Part shown: piece after piece, positions 10,348 through 23,694 of the stretch
Position numbering within the stretch: the first letter of the stretch is position 1
Layout: every line of letters starts with the position of its first letter
Assembly (NCBI RefSeq): GCF_029867415.1
Contig: NC_081183.1
Location: forward strand, 19,402,404 to 19,466,403
Direction: 5' to 3'
DNA: 64,000 bases
Origin: Vicia villosa
Taxonomy: Eukaryota; Streptophyta; Magnoliopsida; Fabales; Fabaceae
Notes under the pieces: generated by a model
What the model was told of the DNA's origin: nothing
What the model saw: only the letters and a program-made list of their open reading frames with translations
Databases searched by the model: none
Position numbers and translations under genes: made by a program

Positions 10348-11600
10348 GTAGTTGAATTTTCCGCTTGGTTCTCCAAATGTATCCCAAGTCTCTTCGGGGA
10401 TAGGAGGAACTTATTTTGATGAACCATGACTTCTAGTGGTGAAGTTGTTAGTAACTTCATCATTTCTTGGTTGAGTCTTACTTTCAGATCCTTTAGTCGG
10501 ATAACAACAAGGTGAATCAGACTCTGATATGGATATGTATCCTGCCTCGAGAAGATAGGACATACATTCCACTTCAAAATTCTCATCGGGTATTCCGTAC
10601 CGATGGTATTGACTGTTTGTTGAACAGGTTGAAGAAAACCTCCACTGTGGAAAGTTTCTTGAATTAGAAGAACTACCTCAATTCCTGGAATAGCCTTTGA
10701 TGATGTTGGAAAGAAACCAACTCTTGTTTTGTTCTTGTTGTTGGTAGGAATATCAATGTGCCCCCAACCACTGGTAGTGCCATCCTTTACAACTTGGATT
10801 GCATCTTTGTAGGAAGAAATAGACGCTGCTTTCTCCTTTCCTTTTTCGTTGTCCAAGGAAAGTGCTTGGAATTTAGTTCCAGTAACTTCTTTTGGTTCTA
10901 TGTCGGAGAATGATGACAAGTTGCTGACGATCAAAGCTCGTTCTCCACATACGGTTTCCAATTTGTCATTTCTTATGAACTTCAGTTTCTGATGAAGTGT
11001 TGAAGTAATTGTCCCAGCCTCATGAATCCATGGGCGACCTAGAAAACAATTGTATTGTGCCGGAATATCCATAACTTGGAAAGTAATTTTGAACGTCTGA
11101 GGTCCAATAGTTATGGGAAGATCCACTTCTCCAAAAACTGACTTCCTTGATCCATCAAATGCTTTGACGATGACGTGACTGTCCCTTAGCGGGTAGTCTT
11201 TGAAGGATAATCTTGACAATGTTGATTTTGGCATGACGTTGAGAGAGGATCCATTATCTATTAGGACTCCTGTGAGTACATCATCCATGCACCCAACTGA
11301 GATGTGAAGTGGAAGATTATGGTCCACTCCTTCTTAAGGAAGATCTTCATCACAAAAACTCAGGTTAGTTCCTACGGAAATGTTGGCAATGATACTGTTG
11401 AATTGTCCTACAGTAACACTTGGTTCTACGAAAGCTTGTTCCAAAACTTTCTGTAGAGCTTCCCTATGAGCTTCAGAACTCAATAGCAGGGAGAGAACAA
11501 ATATCCTAGACGGAGCATGTAGCAGCTGGTCTACAATGTTGTACTCACTCCTCTAGATTAATTTCAAGATCTCATCATTTTCTTTCTCTTGAACAGCATT
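10341..11600 (-). pseudogene. Ogre aspartic protease region
   Basis: The main open part (10341-11327, 328 codons) holds a retropepsin-like fold with DNGSSLNVMP at residues 24-33 and a FLGRPW motif near residue 95. The active-site triplet is Asp-Asn-Gly instead of the usual Asp-Thr/Ser-Gly, which should abolish or weaken catalysis. Upstream, in the same frame beyond an in-frame stop near 11336, the segments VDQLLHAPS and REALQKVLEQAFV match the conserved stretch that precedes the protease in Ogre elements. The C-terminal part reads out of frame from about 10560. Confidence 0.8.
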
Positions 11601-14037
11601 GGTCGGGTGATTGTCTTGCTTATGTGGTGCTTCTTGAGAAGGCTTTTCCACATTTTGTCGTTCTCTTGAAGACTCGTCCACTTCTGGTGACTCGACTAAC
11701 ATCAGCAATGTTGACAACAGATGGTAATGGTATTTCCTTAGCATTTTCAATAAATGTAGAGTTGTACTTGTATGGTATAGCCTTGTCACACTCATACGGT
11801 ACAGGACCTGGTAAGTAGTTGACTAACGGAGCAATTGCTGTCTTCCTGTTGTCATACTTGACTTGCATTGGTTCAACTTGATTAATTTAGGAGACACGGT
11901 AAAGACTTCGTCATCTTCTCCATTGGCAAGAATTGTAATGGTATTTTCATCCATTAGTTTCTAAATGTTGTTGCGAACGCGCAAACATCCTCGTGAATTT
12001 CTTCGACAAATTTTGCATCTACTATAAGGATGGAAATCCGTTCCAAAAGAGGGAAGTCCATTTAAAGTCTTATGAAACCTGACTACCGATCCTTCGAGAT
12101 CTTCAACTTTGTAGATTTTATATTCTCCTGGACATCCTTGAACCATGTTGACGTCGCACTCAGTTTTGACTCGGATATGTTGAATCCATCCTAAATCCAT
12201 TTGTTCTTGTAATGCAGCTTGAACTACAGCGCATCCTTGATTATTCTTTGGACAAATTTCACATGTGAAGTAGTTGTGAGGTGGTATGTGACCGTATCCA
12301 GCTTGTCTAGCGTGCATTTTAACGAGATTTTTCCCTATCTGACGAATGTCGTAGATTTGAATGACATTGGGGTGTTGATCTATCAAATTCACTGAAGCTT
12401 CTTTATGCTGCAGCAAAGGATTTGCCTGAACATTAGGATTAGTATCTTTGAAGGATAGCATTATGCTCTTCACTAATCTTTGAACGTCGGCTTTGAAATT
12501 GAAACAGTTCTCAATGTTGTGACCTGATGCCCCTTTATGATAAGGACAAGATTGGTCAGCCTTGAACCAATGTGAAGATTCATATGCGGGATTTGGAGGA
12601 TTCTTTGTCTGAATGAGTCCTTTCGCCAGTAGAGTTGGAAACAAATCTGCATAAGGCATTGGCACGGGGTCAAAAGGAGGATACCTTGGAGCCAGATTGT
12701 TGTTGAAATTTGGAGGTCAAACCTGCTGCTGAGGTTGTTGTGACCTTTGTTAAAATGGTTGTTGCGAAACCTGATGTTGATAAGCTGCGCTGAGTTAACA
12801 ACCGGAGTTATTGTAGCAACTTGAGGTGAAAACTTCTTCTTTTCTTTGTGCATTTGTGCAAGACATTGCTGACATCTTGATTCTTTTTCTTCTAGAAAGA
12901 ACTTCCATACTTCCTAGGACCAATAGAAGATTTTGGTTCTCTGTTCAAGCGTCCATCTCGAACTGCTTCTTCTAAACGTACACCCATGTTTACCCTCTCG
13001 GTAAAGTCACTAGGCGCACTTGCAACCATTCGTCCGTAGTAAAATGGACTCAAAGTCTTGAGATAGATTTTTGTCATTTCTTTCTCTTCAAGTGGTGGAC
13101 AAATTTGAGCAGCAACTCCACGCCATCACTGAGCGTATTCCTTGAAGCTTTCTCTATCCTTTTGAGTCATGGCCCGGAGTTGATCTCTGTCGGGAGCCAT
13201 ATCCAAATTGTACTTATACTGTTTGACGAAGGCCTCTTCGAGGTCTCGAAAAGTACGAATCTCGGAATTGTCCAAGTTCATGTACCATTTGAGTGCAGCA
13301 CCAGTCAGGCTATCTTGAAAGTAATGAATGAGCAATTATTGATTATCAGTCTGAGTTGACATCCTTCGAGCGTACATTACGAGGTGACTTTGTGGGCATG
13401 AATTCCCTTTGTACTTCTCGAACTCTGGTACTTTGAATTTGTGAGGAATCTTAACGTTTGGAACCAGACAGAGGTCTGCAGCATTCTTTCCAAATAAATC
13501 TTGTCCTCGGAGAGCCTTGAGTTCCTTCTGCATTTGCAGAAACTGTTCCTGGAACTCGTCCAATCTTTCATACACGCCAACATCCTCATTGGGAGTGTGA
13601 TGATATAATTGTCTGCCTGGTGGAGGAAAAGTATGCACAAATGGTCGTGGAGAAGCCATGACAGCAGATCTTGGAATCTCAGCATTCTGTTGTGTGAAAC
13701 CCATTGCTGTTGCTCTTGGAACTTCAATTTCCAGAGGTTTGTAACCCTCCGGTGGAGGCATATCCATTGTGACCCTTGGAACTTCAGAAGCTGGAGGTAT
13801 GTACTCTCCTGGAGTAAAGTTATACGGCATGCCCCAAGGTCGATCGGACGGCATGGTATATTGAGGAATAGGAGTAGAAACAATCTCGGAAACCACAGTC
13901 CTTTGTGGTTCTTCTGGCGTTGGTTGATTCTGCGCAACTATCAGGGATTCTACCATACTATTGAGCCTTTCAACAATATCTTTGAGAGTAGTAATCTCTT
14001 CTCTGAGTTCTCCATTCTCTTGCTCAAAGTCTTCCAT
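11601..14037 (-). pseudogene. Ogre Gag, broken into several frames
   Basis: The N-terminal segment (13336-14037, 233 codons) begins with a coiled-coil-like EQENGELREEITTL and a proline-rich region and reaches the gag domain (KFKVPEFEKYKG). It is followed in the same frame, after a TAA stop at 13336-13338, by 13126-13335 (GAALKWYMNLD, a conserved gag core). After a TGA it continues to about 12892. The C-terminal segment 11961-12665 carries a knuckle-like motif (CPYHKGASGHNIENC). 11553-11868 holds further low-similarity linker sequence in two frames. Several of the breaks are C-to-T type nonsense changes, consistent with decay of methylated DNA. Predicted ancestral role: particle formation. Confidence 0.8.
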
Positions 14038-14327
14038 TCTTTTCTTGCGACTTGAACGAGTGTTGTATGGATGAGACAGCTTGAATGCCTTTGTTCACCT
14101 CCTTCTCCTCCTCTATTTATGGAGAAAGGAAAGTGACTATTAGATCCGAGACAATTCTCGTGTCAGTGCGTACGACTAAAGAGATGCATGATATGTAATT
14201 AAATTAATTTTTTCAAGGAAACACCATAATTATGTTATGAAACATCAAGCTTTTATTAATTAAGCGAAAACGCCGTTTTTTACACACTTTGAAAAAGGGA
14301 AATACAGAGAAACTGAGAGAAAGGACT
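14038..14327 (-). other. Spacer between Ogre ORF1 and gag
   Basis: 290 bp without a supported ORF on either strand. It presumably serves as leader for gag translation. No motif recognised. Confidence 0.5.
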
Positions 14328-15761
14328 CTAAAACTTTGACGAAGAGCCGACTTCACGTTCTAACATTTTCTTCTGTTTCTTGAGCTGAGCGTTCTCTGAC
14401 GTGAGCTGATCGATGATCCAGGAAGCAGGAGGGATATGATGAGAAAGTGATGATTGTGTCACTTGTCGATCGAGTACTTCAAGTAACTCATCCTTCCTTC
14501 TTAGGATGTTCTGAATCTCAACATTTTCCGTGTTGACGATTCGATACTTGTCTTCCAAGCATTCCTTTCTTGGCATACCTTATTTAATGCTGCTTGCAGT
14601 TTTTCAACATCGGTGGAGAAAAGGAAAATTGGTTCCCTCAGGGGAATGGGTTCTTGATGTTGATATGGCATCCTGAGCTTGAATGCTCTGACGCGTACCC
14701 ATTGAAGGTAAGGATCCAAGGAGATGCAAAGATGTTTTCCTAACAATCTTCTCCCTTTTGTGTGAACAAGACGCCAGGCTTGGACAATTCCCTTCTTCAG
14801 CATGTTACCATGATCATCGACGTTCTTGAAGAACAGACCCTCCAATTGAATACTACTTGGTATGTTTTTCATGGGATAGCCGTATTGACGACGGGCTAAT
14901 TCTGGATTGTAACTGATTCCTCCCTTAGTTCCAATAAGGGGTACGTTGGGGTAACTTGCGCAACTGAAGATGATCTTGGTTTCGTCGTTGTCAGGACTAC
15001 ACCAATCAATGTCCGTATGAGTGAGAGACATGATTTTCTGTGACCAGTAAAGGTCATCCCTCATGTTCCAAAAAGTGCTAGTCTTTGGCAGGTGCGAGAC
15101 GAACCATTCGTATAGCAACGGTACACAGCATGTGATTAATCCTCCTTGCTGCAGGTTTCTTGAATGCACAGAGTGATAAGCATCCGCAAGCAAGGTTGGA
15201 ACCGGATTTCCATTCAAGAAGATCTTAATTGCGTTTATGTCAACGAAATCGTTAATGTTAGGAAAAAAACAATCCGTAAATAAGCAAAGCCAAGATTTCC
15301 TCAAATGCGCTCATATCTTGGATGCTGACGAAGTACCGAGCTTGATCTAATAAGAACTTGGAGGGAAATCCTTGAATTCCTCCTCTACTCACCATATGAG
15401 TTTTGATGTCGACTATGTTCAAAGGAGTAGTTGCAGCAATGATAATGTCGTCAGGATTCTTTTCCAAACCGGAGTACGGATCTTGTGGGTACACGGGTAT
15501 TCCAATCAGACGAGAGTACTCCTCCAACGTAGGAATGAGTTCATAATCTGGAAAGGTGAAATAGTGATACGTTGGATCGTAAAACTGAACCAAAGTGGAA
15601 AGGATCCCATCCACAACTATAGTGCAAAGAAGAGGCAGAAGTTTTCCATACTTCTCCTTGAAAGCCTAGGGGTTGTCCACTAGTTTTCCGAGCTTTTCCA
15701 ATTCCTCGACCTTAGGAATTTTGAAGGTGTATTTCCTAGCTCTCTTTCTTCCGTAATCCAT
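14328..15761 (-). pseudogene. Ogre ORF1 (extra ORF upstream of gag), disrupted
   Basis: The frame opens at the ATG at 15761 and meets a TAG at 15666-15668. It then runs to 15258, continues in another frame from 15304 to 14501 (the shift lies in the A7 tract near 15265), and shifts again near 14555 to end at 14328. The protein contains the TLEEYSRLIGIPV and ISYNPELARRQYGYPM stretches typical of Ogre ORF1, whose function is unknown; the first of these resembles the plant mobile domain family. The C-terminus is a charged coiled coil. ORF1 is diagnostic of Ogre elements. Confidence 0.78.
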
Positions 15762-16542
15762 GGTATAGATCCTTAAGTCCTTTCTCTATTTTTCTCTTTC
15801 TATGAAGTTCAAAACGTTCGTTATTTAGTTTCCTTGAAAAATGACTCGAAAAAGACTCTTTTTGGTTTTAGTTATTATGATGAATGCATGAATGCACACA
15901 CAAGAGTTTTTAAACAAACATGGCGTAGAAGGGTATAGTGGTCATGGAGTCACAACGCAAACCTCGCCCCAATGGAAACTACAGATAAGGAATTTTGTAC
16001 CTGTAGAACGGGTTCTAGGGGTCTCAGAGTTTTTTCTCAACCTTAAAGATACGTTGATTGGTATCTATAAGAGAGTTTTCTCTGAGTGTAGTATCTGCGT
16101 GACAATTACTTTCGTAATCACCGCTCTACGTCCTAAGAAAGGCTTTAAGTTGGGTTAATGTGTTTCTAGGTCCTCCTGGTACAAACCAGTCTCGGAATGC
16201 ATTGGCGCAGTTAATCACAACCAGCCAGGCAAATCCCAATAGTAGATTTGAAAACCAAGATTAGAGGGTCTTCACCGAGAAGACATCCTCCATCCTATCT
16301 TATGTTGCACTCAAATTCGGGTATAGTATTTCTCACCACAAGGGGGAATCAAGCCCTTTCCCGATACAGAATAAACAAAATAAACAAATATAAATGCAGC
16401 AAACACATGAAATGACACAGAGGTTAGGCAGGACCTCTCTTGTTTGAGGGGGAATTTGGCATCCCTAATTCCTCATTGGGGTTGGACCAGCAACAGGTCA
16501 ACCATTGGTTTGGATGAAAAACCAAGTTTTTTAACACTTATA
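15762..16542 (-). other. 5' untranslated leader of the outer Ogre
   Basis: 781 bp between the PBS and the ORF1 start codon. Small ORFs are present but none is convincing. The position and length fit an Ogre leader that would hold packaging and dimerisation signals. No specific structure was identified. Confidence 0.6.
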
Positions 16543-16560
16543 TCCCCAGCAGAGTCGCCA
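16543..16560 (-). other. Primer-binding site, tRNA-Arg type (outer Ogre)
   Basis: Reads TCCCCAGCAGAGTCGCCA on the plus strand, the known Ogre-type PBS complementary to a tRNA-Arg 3' end. The LTR starts 6 bp to the right, at TGTGGTGTCG. Confidence 0.88.
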
Positions 16561-17589
16561 TTTTTCTGTGGTGTCGTTTTCTTTACCTCCCTGTTTCACT
16601 TGGTAGGACGGCACGCTAGACCCTTCACGCAAAATTTGGAAGGAGAATGCGCCCGTGGCGGGATGAATTTTGTTTCAGTTCTTCCTACGATATCACACAA
16701 ACTTTTTAATTATCCTAACGAGTAGGAGAGGGGAAAAAGATCTCAAATAAACCCTAAGAGTTTGTTAAGTGTGGGGATTCACCTAGACTAGAAATTCTGG
16801 AGTTCGGGGGGCCGGTTATACATAGGGAAGAGTTTAAGCACCCTATATATCTGTAGTACTCTACGGGAACCTTCTCTGTGTCATTGTGATTGTGTTTGTT
16901 GCTAATTGATTGGGAAAGTTTCTCCTTTGTGTTAGGAGAGAGAATTGAATTTAATGAAAGGAAAGACAGACAGACAGACTATTTTTGGTATTTTATTAGC
17001 TCGCTGAGATTCCTTGTGAACCTCATGCCTACATATCCCTAATGGAAGTCAAAGCTTAATGTAGTTCGGGGAACTAATTAGGGATTTTAATGATTTTTGG
17101 TGCCTTGCTTGAAGCTCAAGGTTGAAGCTTGAATTAAATCTCTACTTACAGTAAAGAGACATGAAGTCATCTTTATAGAGAGGTATTTCTACTATTCCAC
17201 CACAAACATTTTAAAGTGAAAGAAAAGCTGAATTCATTTTATTAAGATAGGGACCTTACTTGTATGTTTAGAAGTATGTCAGTCGCGTTCTCTTAAATGA
17301 AAGAAGGATTCTTATCCAAATTAGGGAAAGTGTACAAGTCTGGGTTTGTTTGCCTTGGAGCATGCCTTTCAGAGTCCTAAATGGGAGAATGTTTGAAATT
17401 GAAATTGAAATTAAAATTGAAATGTTTGTTTGAATGTGGTGAGATAGGAGAAAGATCTCTTTATAGAGATAAGCTATGTCTATCTATTGTTTGAAAGATT
17501 TGATTTTTAGCTGGCTTGTATGAGGCCCATGCTTGAGGCTTTTGATTGTTTTTATTGACTCTGGGAGATAACTCCACTGGGAATTGATT

Positions 17590-18057
17590 TAAACTAAAGA
17601 GTTTGTGTTCTGTACAAAGCCCAGAATTGAGGCTGACTCTAGCTGGAGAGTATTTATTTGATGGATTTTATTTGGTGTTCTGTATAAAGCCTAGAATTGT
17701 GGTTGACTCTACTTAAGGAGACTCTATTTTGTGCCTTGTATGAAGCCCAAGGTTGTGGCTGACTATTGAGGAAACTGAATTTTAAAGACTATGGATGACT
17801 CTATTTTGTGCCTTGTATGAAGCTCAAGGTTGTGGCTGACTCTTAACTGGGGAAGTTATTAATTTATGCCTTGTATGAAGCCCAAGGTTGTGGCTATGCT
17901 GGCTAGGGAAAACATTATTTTCTTCCTTGTACAAAACCCATGGTTGTGGCGGACTCTTAAAGTAACTGAGTATGGATGACTCTATGGGGAAAAGATCCTA
18001 GAGATTAGGAATCTTTGACACAGGAAATGTGGCTTATCTGCCTTGCACAAAGCCCAA
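17590..18057. repeat. Degenerate tandem repeats in the outer Ogre LTR
   Basis: The phrase CTTGTATGAAGCCCAAGG with the following TTGTGGCTGACTC recurs at roughly 50-80 bp intervals (near 17620, 17685, 17740, 17820, 17875, 17930 and 18045), with base changes and length variation. The last copy is split by insertion of the inner element and resumes at 33547. Confidence 0.7.
18053..18057. repeat. Target-site duplication CCCAA, left
   Basis: Matches 33547-33551. Joining the flanks restores the repeat phrase of the outer LTR (AGCCCAAGGTTGTGG), which confirms the insertion boundary. Confidence 0.92.
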
Positions 18058-20090
18058 TGTAATACAGTGAACTGACTTTTTATCGACCGAAATGTCGCGG
18101 TAAGCAAGAGTCGCCACCGACTTTTATTTTATCCAAATATCGGAAAGGCTAAAAGAAACAGAAAAAAAACCTTTTAAAGAAATCTGAGTTCGGGGGGTAA
18201 TTTATGCAAAGGGAAGGTGTAAGGCACCCTTTGCATCCATGGTTTTCCATGGGCTCTTAATTGCTTTGCTTGCTTTTGTTTTCAGAAAATGTAGATGAAA
18301 GAGATAGGGACTTTAGCTTGTAAATAAGCGTTGCCCTTTCGAAGAATTTTGAGAAAGAATATAGCAAGAGGTTTAGAGCAAGGCAAAGCAATTAGGGGCA
18401 ATTACCTTGAACTTAGATGATAGATCTCTTTTTAGCCTTTCAGGATGAAAGGGTCTATCCTTGCCATAAGAGGGCAGGAAGCCTTTCGTTTGGAGGTTGA
18501 AGGGTCATCTCGTTATCATCCGCCCAAAGACTGACCCATGCCATAGAGAGGCAGGTAGTCTAAGAGGAAGGATCAGAATAGCCTTTTTCGTAGGCAACCA
18601 GAAGATACCTCAGCCTTTTTCGTAGGCAACTTCCGAGGGTCGAGGTCATGTTAGTGTATCGAAGGCAGCATCATTAGGGACCATGACCTTTAATCGAGGC
18701 AACATGGCTGAGGTATCCTCGTATTCGAGGGACTGGCTATTCTGCAAAAAATACACAATGCAAAGGCAACGGGCAACAGGCAACAGAGAGGGTTACCCAA
18801 AAGTGTGCGTGTGTGCCCCAATCACGTGATTCAATTCGGAATATATTATCTTGTAATTAAATGGCTCTAATTCAGTTCAAGATTGCACTCCCTAAATTAC
18901 TAACCACGCAATTTAAACAATATAATCAACAAATACGGGGGAGGGAAATTGTAACCAGCGGATCCCTTAATAGGGTTTGACATAAGTAATAATAAAGCAT
19001 AAAATATTAAGGTTAGGGTTTAGGGTTACCAACACTCGTAGCCTTGGCGGTCAACAAACCCTGAAAATTGAAAAGGAAAGAATAAACAGAAGAGAGTGAG
19101 TGTACTATTTGTTCAGAGGCAACTAGGGTTAACCCTAAAAATAAACATAACAATACAGAAAAAGGGTAAAAGAAACTTAGCTTCAATTGATGAAGGTTGA
19201 GAATTGGAGGTAGATTGAAGCATTGACTCTGACCATCTGATAATTGAATAGAGAAATAAGAGGAAGTGAGTGTAGAGGGATTTCATTGACAGGGGCAATC
19301 AAACCCTAATTAAAACAAAATAATAGGCGAAAAATATTAAATAAGAAGAAATTAGAACTTAGCTTCGTTCTTTGACGTGGCGTGCAGTCGGAAGGTATTT
19401 GTAAAGCCAAACCTGGAAAGGCACAAAAAAAGAAATGTATTCAGTGTAGGGCAAACCCTAATTAGGATTCAAATTGAGTATAATGGTAAATTGATTTAAT
19501 TAATTATTGGTCTCGCGACCTAATTAATTAAATTAGGGAAAAAAATTAAATAAGATCAGGTAAAAACAATTTACTTGATGATTTCTCATGAATTAAAATA
19601 AAGCATATATGAATTTTGAAAATATAAGTAATTAAATATGATTTAAATAAAAGAAAATAAGTGAATATATAATTAAAATAATTTAAATATAATAAATATT
19701 TAATATAAATAAATGAGAGAATAAAAGTAAGAAAATAATATAAATATTAAAAGGACATAAAATAAATAAATTATTATTGTTAATAAAAAAAGGTTTTGAA
19801 AATAATTCATTATGATAGAAAAAAAAAAGAATTTGAAACAAGATATATATATATACATATATTAAAAATAAAACAAACAAGTTTATAATAATAATAAATA
19901 AATAAAACATAAAACTTAGCTTTTGATTGTTTGTGGTACGTTTCTGATGGAGCATGATGCACTCTCATTGCTGAAGGCGTTGGATCCAAAGCGCTGTGGA
20001 ACTGATGGTTGGATCTTGAGGGTGCACAACAAACCCTTATGGATGAGACGCATGGGAACCTGCAAGGAAAATATTGAAAAAATATACTAG

Positions 20091-20153
20091 GGTCAGGGAT
20101 CGAACCCTGGACCCCTGGGTGAACAACCATATGCGCTTACCAGCTGAACCAAA
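20091..20153 (-). other. tRNA-like module in LTR A, left copy
   Basis: The minus strand carries box A TGGTTCAGCTGG (20140-20151) and a perfect box B GGTTCGATCCC (20096-20106), 33 bp apart. The T arm (CAGGG..CCCTG) pairs fully. The anticodon region is weak. It resembles a degenerate tRNA gene. Confidence 0.65.
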
Positions 20154-20847
20154 TTCGTTTCGTGTACCAATGATACGTTCCGCCGATAGTATATTAAAAC
20201 AAACGTTCAATGTTTCAAAACGAGCGCGAATTTTAAACAAACCACTAGCAGTGTGACACGTCTTTGTCTTCTCCAAAAGACCTGCAAAACATCCCTTGAT
20301 TTTGCTACGACTCAACTATGATATTGTTCATATCTATTCCACCTGCAACAATCAACAACGCACATACGCACCAAAAATAATAACAGAGATCATATCCATG
20401 CTCGTTTTGATCTCACGGATCCTTATGAACCAATATCGAGCCTCAATTCGCGCTAAATCAAAAAGCCCCAATGTGAGCTTGTAAACCCTAACATGGTGTA
20501 TCATTCGTAACGGCATAATAACGCGAATAAATTTCCAGAATCGATCATTATACAATACTAAACACAAATATGTGAATTAAAATCACTGATAATGCATGAA
20601 TAATGCAAATCGAATGAGTTTAAAGTAATGCAAACCGTGGCTTAATAGAGGTGAATTTGGGCTCGTTGATCAAGGGTGAAGACCTGGATAGCTTCTAAAC
20701 ACCTTTAGGAACCTGTTAGAATCAATGAGACACCCTGAACTTGCTTGTATCCTTGAATCCGAATGTGACTTGTTCTTGAATTTTGAAGAATGGAACTAGG
20801 GTTCTTGGCAGCCAACTTTCGTCCCCTAGGGCTTGATATGAGTTGTG

Positions 20848-20855
20848 TTTATATA
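20848..20855 (-). promoter_or_regulatory. TATA box, LTR A left copy
   Basis: TATATAAA on the minus strand, in the context CTCTTATATAAACAC. Confidence 0.5.
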
Positions 20856-23694
20856 AGAGAGTGATCTCGGTTAACAAAATAAGAACAAATCCTTTTAAAT
20901 CTTGGATTGCTTGTTTGAGAAAGTTGATTGGAAATAAGTTATGAAACTTTCTATTTTTGCCTTGAATGATCCAATCTCTCTCCATTTACCATGTGCACGA
21001 ATTTTGATTGAGTTTTGGAGTAAATATTGATTGGATTTGATGCCAAACAAATTTCTTTTAAATCTTTTTGATTTTCTTTAATCTTATGGAACTTTTAATG
21101 AAAAAAATTCTATAAAATTAATTTAAACCAAATAAATTAGTGGCCAATGATTTATGGGCCCCTAATATCATAAGGAAGAAGTTTGGATTTCAAAAATATG
21201 GGCCCAATTGCAAAAAGTTTCAAGTTTTCTTCACATTTTCCCTCCAAAATGACCTAACTTTGAAAAGGCCCATTTCTCTCATTTTTTGAGGTATGGGAGT
21301 GTTCTAAGACTTTTTAGAAACCTTAGGGAGTCCTCTAACCAGTGTCTTTGGTCTCATATCAAAATTATTTTCCATGCTCATTTTATGTCTTTTTGAAAAA
21401 AGTGTCTTTTTGTTGACTTTTGAAAAGGACCTATAATGTTTTGGTCCATATCTCTCAAATGAAGCATTTTTAGACTTGGCATGTGAGACACAATTTTGTA
21501 GAGAATCAAATTTCCTTTAAAATGAGATTTGGATGGAAAATTTCTGATGTTCCATGTGTAGCAACCTGCCTAAAATTTTAACTTAGAGAGTCGCCACCTA
21601 TTCTACCAAGGCGAATAGGAAACCTTTAATGGTTATGAGATTCAAGGTAAGATACTATATTTGGGTTAAGGGAAGGTGTTAGGCACCCAAAACCCTTTCC
21701 TAAAGGTTAATATTGCAAAGATTAGGGTTATGGCAAAAAATAAAGAAAGGTGGCAGAAAATTAATAGGGTTAAAGCTTAATTATGGAATGATTAAGATTT
21801 GGAGGAGGGGGACTCGCCTTGTTGCCAAGTGCCTACGTACCTCCTTAGGGAGGATCAGAGTCTACGTAGTTCGGGGAAGGGTTGTACGCCCTTAGAGTTT
21901 GATATGAAGGTGTTTGAAATTGTTTGTGCTTTGAAAAGCGTTTTTTGAATTGTCTAATTGATGAGGATGAAAATCCAGAGTTTAGTATTGTGGTTTTGAA
22001 AGGTTTTGAGAAGTGTTTTAGGATGTGGGCGTACAACCCTAATTTTAATTTGTACTATTAATCGCAATGATCAATAGGTTTGATCACCATAATTAACAGA
22101 TTAATAAAAGCATTGCTAATTATTCTAATCGATTGGTTCGATTATCACCGTTAGCAAATTGATGTGTTTTACTAATTAATTATTGATTTTATCGTTATCC
22201 CTCATAATCGATAGATTCAATTACAAATAATAACGAGTTTTAAAAGGTGTGCTAATCATCGTAACCAATAGATTTGGTTAAAACCATTTAGCAAAATAAA
22301 TGTTATTTTAATTTATATTTGATTTGAATTTAATTAATTAATTAGATTATTAACCATCGCGACCGATCGATTCGGTCGAAACGAATAATAAATTAAGCTC
22401 CTAATATTTTGACTAAATTAAATTGATCCCTTGTTAATTAACTATTAACCTAATTTAAATAAATCCTGGATTAAGAAAACCTAATATTAAACTAATTATT
22501 AAAATAACTTAATTCTGATTAAATTAATCCTAATCTAAATACTTAAACTTTGTACACATTAAATAAAACAAGAAAAAGAAAATTGGTCACGGTTAGTGTG
22601 GTGACACCCTTGTTCATAAAAATAAGCTTTTGACTTTTGACTATTTCCTATATTTTTATTGACCACTCAACCAATGACACGTGTCCATTAATTCTAGAAA
22701 GGAAAATAAAATAAAACCACACACATCAGTAACCCATCTTCATCTTTCTCGCCTCTTCCTATTGTTCATACTCTCTCTCAAACTCCTCTCATGGCAGCAA
22801 AATAATCCAACAACACAAATTGGCAAAAATTGAATGACATTGAAGTTATGGAGATATGTATATTTGAGCAACGCGAGTTACAGCAAACATTCATGGAGTT
22901 ATCATGAAGATAAACGCAAGATTTGAGGTTAGAAATTACCGACACAATATTGTTGAATCGGATGCGTCAATGGAACAAATCTGAATCTCGGACCATAACG
23001 TGTGTCTCCAAGTGCATTGATGTTGTGTTGTGGTGCTTCGTCGGAGGTGTGCTCTTCGCAGAAGCGTGACTGTGATGCGAAGTCGTTAACGGCGGCGATT
23101 GACGCACGTGAATGGTGGATCGGAGCGGTCTTCAGCGGCAGCGATCGTGCTTCTGTTTTTCTCTTCACCGTTGACAGTTGAATTGCGTCGTTTGCGAACA
23201 CCCAGAGCTAAGCGTTGGTTGCTGTTGATGTTGTTGCAACGTTAGTGATACTCGTTGAGTCCCCGTGTGCAAAGCTTCCGCGATGGGGTGTTGTGCTGCA
23301 GTTGTTGCTCTCTCGTGTCGGTTTCGTCAAAAATAGATCCTTGATTTGTTCTTCAAAATGTAGTTTCAGATCTAGTTTATTTTTTATTGTTGCTTATTGA
23401 TCGTGTGTTGGAGTTTTGTGTCGTGTTATTGTTGTTTATGGTACTGATGAGAGGCTTTTGACATGGGTAATGTAGTATGAGGAATTGTTAAAAGGTGTTA
23501 GCTTGGTTGTTGGCAAAATTGAGAGGAAAACAATGGTAGAAGCTTACTGTGAGTGTAGTGTAACGATGATGGTGATGATGGTTGGGAAAGTTAGGATGGA
23601 ATTGTTGTACGTGAATGGAGAGTGGTACCGAATATGGTTCCTTGTCTTTTTCTTTTTTTTTTTGCCTCTCCTCGAAATAGGGTTGTTAGTTGTG

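Larger units (their letters stand above)
16567..18057 (-). repeat. Outer Ogre 5' LTR, U5-side part
   Basis: Begins with TGTGGTG next to the PBS and runs to the CCCAA target duplication (18053-18057) where the inner element is inserted. It continues at 33552. The segment from about 17590 is a degenerate tandem array (see that entry). The two parts together give an LTR of about 5.9 kb, in the Ogre range. Confidence 0.82.
18058..21556 (-). repeat. 3' LTR of the inner element, truncated (family A)
   Basis: Starts TGTAATACAGTG and is co-linear with 29590-33086. Homology stops after TTCCATG at 21556, and the 460 bp that should complete the LTR (equivalent to 33087-33546) are absent. Instead a full LTR of another family begins. 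It contains a tRNA-like module (20091-20153) and a minus-strand TATA box (20848-20855). Confidence 0.9.

Noticed and set aside
13377..15683. Overlapping ORFs such as 13377-13937, 13609-14055 and 15372-15683
   Set aside because: Shadow frames of the Ogre gag and ORF1 pseudogenes.
19010..19030. Telomere-like TTAGGGTTTAGGG (also at 30541)
   Set aside because: Only about two repeat units, present identically in both LTR copies. Not an interstitial telomere.
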